From CAZJHX01 sp964545715 (GTDB lineage: Bacteria; Myxococcota_A; UBA9042; GCA-2863065), in assembly GCA_964545715.1 (NCBI GenBank), contig CAZJHX010000111.1, positions 1-35,167 on the forward strand: a stretch of DNA of 35,167 nt, in the 5' to 3' direction. Below, in pieces: positions 31,732 through 35,167 of the stretch; within the stretch, counting starts at the first letter, position 1; every line of letters begins with the position of its first letter. The position numbers and the translations under genes are program-made. The notes below the pieces were generated by a model. It saw only the letters and a program-made list of their open reading frames with translations, was not told the origin of the DNA and made no database searches.

Positions 31732-31746
31732 TGACACTAATTGTCA
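31732..31746. promoter_or_regulatory. TGACA-N5-TGTCA palindrome (third copy, no promoter at the usual distance)
   Basis: TGACA-CTAAT-TGTCA, extended to a 7-bp perfect arm (GGTGACA/TGTCACC, 31730-31748). The same motif lies 108 bp upstream of both pilin promoters, but no TGGCAC-N6-TGC element is found 108 bp from this copy on either side. It sits beyond the terminator of the left pilin gene. It could also form a small RNA hairpin after the Cys-rich lipoprotein gene. Confidence 0.5.
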
Positions 31747-31783
31747 CCGTGCCTCCGGTGGGATTGGCGGGCGTGGTTTAACG

Positions 31784-31818
31784 AAAAAAGGCGGTGTCGG
31801 AAAGTGACACCGCCTTTT
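31784..31818 (-). terminator. Rho-independent terminator of the left pilin gene, bidirectional
   Basis: A perfect 9-bp stem, GGCGGTGTC (31790-31798) with GACACCGCC (31806-31814), encloses a 7-nt loop. On the minus strand it is followed by six U (from 31784-31789). On the plus strand four U follow, so it can also stop transcription from the Cys-rich lipoprotein gene that ends at 31694. Confidence 0.88.
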
Positions 31819-31849
31819 GACGAGGGCCTAAGCCCTTATGAGCTTACGC

Positions 31850-32400
31850 TTACTCGGTCTCGTTGTTCTTGTAGAACGCGGAGGAGCCCTTCATCGCGCA
31901 CTCAGCGTGGGACGCCGTGGCGTCGCCGTAGCCGTAGCGCTCGAAGGTCGACAGCGTGGTGTCGCAGTCGAGGTCGGCGTTGGCGTGCGCCGTGAACTTC
32001 GCAGCCGACAGCGTGCCGGACGAGGTGAACGTGTAGCCGAAGTAGTGCTGGTCGTTCATCTGGAAGTTAAGCGACGACCACTGCACAGTGGTCCACTTGC
32101 CCGTGTCGACGTCACAGCGGTCATCCTTGTCAGCGTCCAGAGCGCCACCACAGCACTTCTTGGCCGACACGTCCGGGGTCATGCCCTGGTTGGCCGGGAA
32201 CTGGCAGGAGATCTTGAGGCCGGTACCCTGCGCGACGCGCGGGGCCGTGTAGTAGTTCGACGCCGACTTGTAGATCTTGTCGAGCTGGTCGATCGCCTCA
32301 GTGGTCTTCGCACGACGCATGTACTTGATGAACGCCGGAACGGCGACGACCGCGAGGATCGCGAGAATCGCGACGACGATCATAAGCTCGATGAGCGTAA
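31850..32400 (-). repeat. Duplicated pilin segment (left copy; right copy 32754-33304)
   Basis: The offset is exactly 904 bp. The 465 bp from the stop codon (31850-32314 against 32754-33218) are identical. Beyond that only isolated silent changes occur, up to the leader codons. The flanking terminators and activator palindromes are related but diverged, so the whole unit was duplicated and the coding parts later kept alike. Confidence 0.9.
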
Positions 32401-32428
32401 AGCCCTTGGTGTTGTTGCGCAGATTCAT
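31850..32428 (-). CDS. pilA: Type IV pilin, left copy
   Basis: 192 residues. A short leader MNLRNNTKG precedes the prepilin peptidase site G^FTLIELMIVVAILAILAVVAVPAF, with Glu at position +5. The N-terminal helix is typical of a major pilin. The globular part has paired Cys residues (KKCCGG, DDRCD, DLDCD, AECAM), likely disulfides. The mature sequence is identical to that of the right copy; only the leader differs. ATG 32428 has AGGA 5-6 nt upstream; a longer frame to 32563 is not pilin-like. A sigma54 promoter lies about 100 bp upstream. No pilus assembly genes (pilB, pilC, pilD, pilT, pilQ) are in the window. It may be the major pilin or one of a pilin set. Confidence 0.92.
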   Translation of the reverse strand: MNLRNNTKGFTLIELMIVVAILAILAVVAVPAFIKYMRRAKTTEAIDQLDKIYKSASNYYTAPRVAQGTGLKISCQFPANQGMTPDVSAKKCCGGALDADKDDRCDVDTGKWTTVQWSSLNFQMNDQHYFGYTFTSSGTLSAAKFTAHANADLDCDTTLSTFERYGYGDATASHAECAMKGSSAFYKNNETE

Positions 32429-32528
32429 GTTTCCTGTCTCCTGTCTCTCGACTTGTCTAAAAACGAAATATGTTCCCCTCTCACCCGCAACGGCCCACCT
32501 GAATGGCCCATCCGGCGAGCCTCCATCA

Positions 32529-32544
32529 TGCAGCGAATGTGCCA
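32529..32544 (-). promoter_or_regulatory. Sigma54 promoter of the left pilin gene
   Basis: On the minus strand, TGGCAC-ATTCGC-TGCA has GG and GC at the correct -24/-12 spacing. Transcription would start near 32517, giving an 89-nt leader that includes the AGGA ribosome site. The rest of the 325-bp gap between the pilin genes holds an inverted repeat, the upstream palindrome and the terminators of the right copy. Confidence 0.8.
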
Positions 32545-32586
32545 GAACTGAACACCAGCGCATTCATGTGTAAAGACAGGCATATA

Positions 32587-32633
32587 GCCAATTAAAACGG
32601 TCGTTCTTTTGGTTTTAGCTGCCGTTAATTGGC
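32587..32633. repeat. Inverted repeat between activator site and left pilin promoter
   Basis: GCCAATTAA (32587-32595) and TTAATTGGC (32625-32633) are perfect inverted arms in an AT-rich patch, 29 nt apart; AACGG/CCGTT extends them imperfectly. It may be a protein-binding or bendable site between activator and promoter. It has no counterpart upstream of the right pilin copy. Confidence 0.5.
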
Positions 32634-32651
32634 GGCCCGGAGCGGCGGTGT

Positions 32652-32666
32652 TGACAACTTTTGTCA
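32652..32666. promoter_or_regulatory. Upstream activator palindrome of the left pilin gene
   Basis: TGACA-ACTTT-TGTCA, exactly 108 bp upstream of the T of TGGCAC. A palindrome at this distance is typical for a sigma54 enhancer-binding protein of the PilR/NtrC type, whose reported pilA sites contain TGTC. The assignment to PilR is inference. Confidence 0.65.
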
Positions 32667-32681
32667 CCCGGCCTTAACGAC

Positions 32682-32712
32682 AAAAGGCGGCACCGGGGAA
32701 GTGGCGCCGCCT
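32682..32712 (-). terminator. Rho-independent terminator of the right pilin gene
   Basis: On the minus strand a GC-rich hairpin (GGCGGCGCCAC with GGTGCCGCC, one bulge) is followed by TTTTGTCG. Its sequence is homologous to the terminator of the left copy. Confidence 0.8.
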
Positions 32713-32719
32713 GATGCGG

Positions 32720-32739
32720 AGGGCCTCCGAAGAGGCCCT
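32720..32739. terminator. Second hairpin after the right pilin gene
   Basis: AGGGCCTC and GAGGCCCT form a perfect 8-bp stem with the loop CGAA, 15 bp after the pilin stop on the minus strand. It has no U run, so it probably protects the mRNA 3' end or aids the next hairpin. Confidence 0.6.
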
Positions 32740-32753
32740 CTATTTATGCTTGG

Positions 32754-33338
32754 TTACTCGGTCTCGTTGTTCTTGTAGAACGCGGAGGAGCCCTTCATCG
32801 CGCACTCAGCGTGGGACGCCGTGGCGTCGCCGTAGCCGTAGCGCTCGAAGGTCGACAGCGTGGTGTCGCAGTCGAGGTCGGCGTTGGCGTGCGCCGTGAA
32901 CTTCGCAGCCGACAGCGTGCCGGACGAGGTGAACGTGTAGCCGAAGTAGTGCTGGTCGTTCATCTGGAAGTTAAGCGACGACCACTGCACAGTGGTCCAC
33001 TTGCCCGTGTCGACGTCACAGCGGTCATCCTTGTCAGCGTCCAGAGCGCCACCACAGCACTTCTTGGCCGACACGTCCGGGGTCATGCCCTGGTTGGCCG
33101 GGAACTGGCAGGAGATCTTGAGGCCGGTACCCTGCGCGACGCGCGGGGCCGTGTAGTAGTTCGACGCCGACTTGTAGATCTTGTCGAGCTGGTCGATCGC
33201 CTCAGTGGTCTTCGCACGGCGCATGTACTTGATGAACGCCGGAACGGCGACGACCGCGAGAATCGCGAGAATCGCGACGACGATCATGAGCTCGATGAGC
33301 GTGAAGCCTTTGTTGTTGCTGCGAAGACGGCTGATCAT
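32754..33338 (-). CDS. pilA: Type IV pilin, right copy
   Basis: 194 residues. The leader is MISRLRSNNKG, followed by the same cleavage site and the same mature protein as the left copy. The DNA is identical over the last 465 bp of both genes, and the few differences nearer the start (at 33219, 33261 and 33288, for example) are silent. AAGGGAG lies 6-8 nt before ATG 33338. It has its own sigma54 promoter, activator palindrome and terminator, so the two genes are separate transcription units. Identity of the mature parts with different leaders points to a recent duplication or gene conversion restricted to the coding region. Confidence 0.92.
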   Translation of the reverse strand: MISRLRSNNKGFTLIELMIVVAILAILAVVAVPAFIKYMRRAKTTEAIDQLDKIYKSASNYYTAPRVAQGTGLKISCQFPANQGMTPDVSAKKCCGGALDADKDDRCDVDTGKWTTVQWSSLNFQMNDQHYFGYTFTSSGTLSAAKFTAHANADLDCDTTLSTFERYGYGDATASHAECAMKGSSAFYKNNETE

Positions 33339-33399
33339 GTGTCACTCCCTTGTATCTGTTCGTGAGGACTTGAAGGTCACTCGGTGCGGCCCCTCTCTG

Positions 33400-33415
33400 T
33401 GCACCGCCCGTGCCA
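33400..33415 (-). promoter_or_regulatory. Sigma54 promoter of the right pilin gene
   Basis: On the minus strand, TGGCAC-GGGCGG-TGCA has correct -24/-12 spacing. Transcription would start near 33388, giving a leader of about 50 nt. The 391-bp gap between this pilin and the divergent lipoprotein gene is regulatory throughout and I see no small gene in it. Confidence 0.82.
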
Positions 33416-33444
33416 CCTATTCCCAGAAACATGGATCACCGTAA

Positions 33445-33457
33445 TTTCAATAAGTTA
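33445..33457 (+). promoter_or_regulatory. Possible IHF site
   Basis: TTTCAA-TAAG-TTA matches the IHF consensus WATCAANNNNTTR with one mismatch. It lies in an AT-rich patch between the activator palindrome and the right pilin promoter, where IHF bending is common for sigma54 promoters. Short motif, so weak evidence. Confidence 0.3.
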
Positions 33458-33522
33458 GCTAGATCTCCATACCGAACCAGCGTTCTAACATGACGAAATT
33501 GGGCGCCCCACTTAAGCCCGAC

Positions 33523-33537
33523 TGACAATTCTTGTCA
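33523..33537. promoter_or_regulatory. Upstream activator palindrome of the right pilin gene
   Basis: TGACA-ATTCT-TGTCA (8-bp arms ACTGACAA/TTGTCAGT, 33521-33539). It lies exactly 108 bp upstream of TGGCAC of the right pilin promoter, as in the left copy. It is also 131 bp upstream of the sigma54 element of the divergent lipoprotein gene, so one activator might serve both. Confidence 0.68.
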
Positions 33538-33549
33538 GTTGACCTGGAT

Positions 33550-33608
33550 GGGTCAGCCCTGACCCGTCACCACCGGTAGACGGGTGACCGGCGTCCTTGA
33601 CAGGTCAA
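33550..33608. promoter_or_regulatory. Two more GTCA/TGAC palindromes in the divergent region
   Basis: GGGTCAG-CC-CTGACCC (33550-33565) and TTGAC-AG-GTCAA (33597-33608) share the TGAC/GTCA half-site of the neighbouring activator palindrome but with a 2-nt centre. They lie 103 and 60 bp upstream of the lipoprotein gene's sigma54 element and may be its operators. Confidence 0.45.
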
Positions 33609-33667
33609 CCTGCCCCCTCACGACACAAACCCACGTATTAACAGCCAGTTACACCCTGTAACGAAAG

Positions 33668-33683
33668 TGGCACATCCCCTGCG
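33668..33683 (+). promoter_or_regulatory. Sigma54 promoter of the divergent lipoprotein gene
   Basis: TGGCAC-ATCCCC-TGCG keeps the GG and GC dinucleotides at -24/-12 spacing. Transcription would begin near 33695, about 35 nt before ATG 33730, leaving room for the AGGAG ribosome site. Confidence 0.7.
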
Positions 33684-33729
33684 ATACAGGGATGGCAACA
33701 ACCACCTGCAACCTAGACAGGAGCAACTC

Positions 33730-34884
33730 ATGCGTAGTTTCAATGCCCTTATCGTTCTCGCCGCCGCCGCCGGGCTGGTGGCTGCCTGTAGCACCGCCGA
33801 CGGTGGCCTCGAGGACGCCTCGGACGTGTCCTTCGCGTCCTTTAACCTCGAAGCAGAGGACGGGGGCTTTGACCCTGCCGCATCGACAATCGAGGCATTT
33901 GAGGAGGACGATCCGGAGGCCTTCGAAGAGGAGGCGCCCGGAATGGACGAGCCGTTGGTCGACGCAGAGGTCGCTGACCTGGGCGACGCCACGATGCTGG
34001 AGAGCTATGAGATCCGCATCATGTGGGGCCAGCGGCACCTGAACCCCGGCACCCCGGTCACCGACTGGAGCGGCGCGGTCAGCACCAACGTGGGCGCCCT
34101 GCGCGTCATCCGGGCCATCCGGTTTGAGCAGAACGACTCGGTCTTGCCGCGCACCAGCCCGCAGTCCGTGGAGTTCAACAGCCACACCACTGTGCACAAT
34201 GACGGCCTGCGCCTGCGCCTGATTCGCCGCACCACGCCGCTGACGGACGCAGCGCCCGCGCTCAACATCATGATGGGCGACAACATCGACATCAGCATCC
34301 CGCATGCTCGTCTTCGTCACCTGATCCGCGCCAAGAAAGTCGACGACCTCGGCAACGGCCTGGCCATCGTCGCCTACAAGCGCACCGCGTGCCCCAAGGG
34401 CCTGCTGGCCGGCAGCTGGCGCAAGATCAACAAGAAGGGCGGCGTCTTCGGCGGCAAGGTCGTCAACTCCAACGGTGAGAAGATCGGTCGACTGGCCGGC
34501 ATCTGGGGCACCCGCGCCAACGGCAAGCGTCGCTTCTTCGGTCTGTATGTTCAGGACGGCAAGCCGGCGGGTCTGGTCCGTGGCACCTGGAAGTCCCTGC
34601 CCAACAAGGCCGGCGGCATGTTCCGCGGTCACTTCGTGAGCAAGGACAAGGAGCACACCGGCGTGCTGCGCGGCTTCTACAAGCACGCCGACGACGTCCC
34701 GGGCGGCCGCTTTGTGGGCATGTGGGCCGAGAAGGGCTGCAACGCCGACGACGAGCCGACCACGGCCACCCCCAGCGAGATCGCGCCGACCGACGCCGAC
34801 CTCTGCAGCGCTGACGGCGTATGCGTCGCCGAGCCGCAGGCCACCTGCACCGGCGACGAGTGCGACGATACAACCGACGAGTAG
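33730..34884 (+). CDS. Lipoprotein with Gly/Trp-rich repeats
   Basis: 384 residues. A lipoprotein signal peptide ends in lipobox VAAC (Cys20), followed by a very acidic region (about 25-90). A beta-rich middle domain begins ESYEIRIMWGQRHLNP. Residues about 223-335 hold roughly three repeats of 35 residues, with the pattern GxLxGxWxxxxxxxGxFxGxxxxxxGxxxGxLxGxW. The C-terminal tail is acidic with paired Cys. I do not know a function for this repeat. ATG 33730 has AGGAG 6-7 nt upstream, and the lipobox fits, so the longer frame from 33667, which would include the promoter, is rejected. Divergence from the pilin gene and a shared sigma54 promoter type suggest it belongs to the pilus or surface-motility regulon. 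Confidence 0.82.
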   Translation: MRSFNALIVLAAAAGLVAACSTADGGLEDASDVSFASFNLEAEDGGFDPAASTIEAFEEDDPEAFEEEAPGMDEPLVDAEVADLGDATMLESYEIRIMWGQRHLNPGTPVTDWSGAVSTNVGALRVIRAIRFEQNDSVLPRTSPQSVEFNSHTTVHNDGLRLRLIRRTTPLTDAAPALNIMMGDNIDISIPHARLRHLIRAKKVDDLGNGLAIVAYKRTACPKGLLAGSWRKINKKGGVFGGKVVNSNGEKIGRLAGIWGTRANGKRRFFGLYVQDGKPAGLVRGTWKSLPNKAGGMFRGHFVSKDKEHTGVLRGFYKHADDVPGGRFVGMWAEKGCNADDEPTTATPSEIAPTDADLCSADGVCVAEPQATCTGDECDDTTDE

Positions 34885-34899
34885 AGTCACCGGCTCCTG

Positions 34900-34975
34900 C
34901 CCCCCCCCCCCCCCCCCCCACCCCCCCCCCCCCCAAAAAAGCCCCCCCCCCCCCCGCAAACAACCNNNNNNNNNN
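34900..34975. other. Poly-C tracts and 10-N assembly gap
   Basis: C runs (34900-34919, 34921-34934, 34942-34955) broken by A and G, then 10 N at 34966-34975. This looks like a scaffold join or low-quality read end, not biology. Sequence between the lipoprotein gene and the last gene may be missing. Confidence 0.9.
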
Positions 34976-35035
34976 CCCGGCGGGTCTGCCTTTCTTGTTC
35001 GTCATCCCCCTTTTCTTTCGCGCCATGCCCTGAGC

Positions 35036-35041
35036 TAACCT
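35036..35041 (+). promoter_or_regulatory. -10-like element before the metallophosphoesterase gene
   Basis: TAACCT ends 8 nt before ATG 35050, the same spacing as at 21525, 22424 and 28647. The -35 is poor (TTCTTT). Confidence 0.35.
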
Positions 35042-35049
35042 GCCAGGGC

Positions 35050-35167
35050 ATGGCGATCCCCCAAGACAACGACGTCTATATCGTCAGCGACCTTCACCTC
35101 GGTGAGGGCTGGGACGCCGGCACCATGCGCTACTCGCGCCTGGAAGCCTTCTTCTACGACGCCGACT
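35050..35167 (+). CDS. Metallophosphoesterase, 3'-truncated
   Basis: Only the first 39 residues are in the window. YIVSDLHLGEG at residues 9-19 is the first metal-binding motif (DxH) of calcineurin-like phosphoesterases, most like the LpxH/UDP-2,3-diacylglucosamine hydrolase group, which start with SDLHLG. The rest of the motif set lies outside, so the substrate cannot be assigned. ATG 35050 directly precedes the motif at the usual distance. Confidence 0.75.
   Translation, partial: MAIPQDNDVYIVSDLHLGEGWDAGTMRYSRLEAFFYDAD

Noticed and set aside
33610..33667. Small gene in the divergent pilin-lipoprotein region
   Set aside because: No frame with a ribosome site or protein-like composition; the region is filled by promoter and palindrome motifs.

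Overview
The window is a GC-rich bacterial scaffold segment, about two-thirds GC by eye, with no rRNA, tRNA, CRISPR array or insertion sequence that I can see. It reads like a myxobacterial or related deltaproteobacterial lineage (Myxococcota or Bradymonadales-like). The signs are many Asp/Pro/Gly-rich secreted proteins and lipoproteins, thrombospondin type-3 repeats, C-terminal Gly-Gly-Cys plus hydrophobic plus Arg sorting tails of MYXO-CTERM style, a DUF4157 protein, multihaem cytochromes and sigma54-type pilin promoters. This assignment is inference. A run of 10 N beside poly-C tracts near 34.9 kb shows the sequence is a draft scaffold.

Layout. 1-947: end of a calcium-binding-repeat surface protein. 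977-2536: a ferredoxin-NADP reductase-like flavoprotein converging on a small membrane protein. 2611-4883 (minus): a glycan pair, a Wzx-type flippase and a GtrB/ArnC-like glycosyltransferase. 4949-6418: a secreted M23 peptidase. 6450-7068: a VapBC-type toxin-antitoxin pair. 7130-8656 (minus): a DUF4157 (extracellular contractile injection system-associated) protein. 8769-12428: a NodU/CmcH-type carbamoyltransferase followed directly by a glutaminase/N-acetyl-sugar amidotransferase fusion. 12432-21435 (minus): an SDR, an SGNH hydrolase, a cyclase-family hydrolase and a 2083-residue TIG-repeat lipoprotein.

21525-26754 holds a predicted outer-membrane barrel, a three-part fusion (membrane haem domain, five-haem cytochrome c, FGE-sulfatase-like domain) and a propeller protein with one haem motif, probably one transcription unit. 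26757-28601 (minus) is a polytopic membrane protein, divergent from a 1015-residue Cys-rich lipoprotein (28647-31694). 31732-34884 is a pilin locus: two type IV pilins with the same mature sequence and a divergent lipoprotein. All three have sigma54 promoters of the TGGCAC-N6-TGC form, and the pilins have TGACA-N5-TGTCA palindromes at an identical distance of 108 bp. The window ends in a metallophosphoesterase.

Two themes run across the region. The first is cell envelope and surface biology: glycan building, carbamoyl/amidino modification, lipoproteins, pilins and a possible electron-transfer conduit. The second is apparent leaderless expression: several genes have a -10-like hexamer ending 7-8 nt before the start codon and no Shine-Dalgarno sequence, while others have strong GGGAGGAG sites. 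The best candidates for something undescribed are the cytochrome-FGE fusion operon, the carbamoyltransferase/amidotransferase pair and the mirrored sigma54 pilin regulon.
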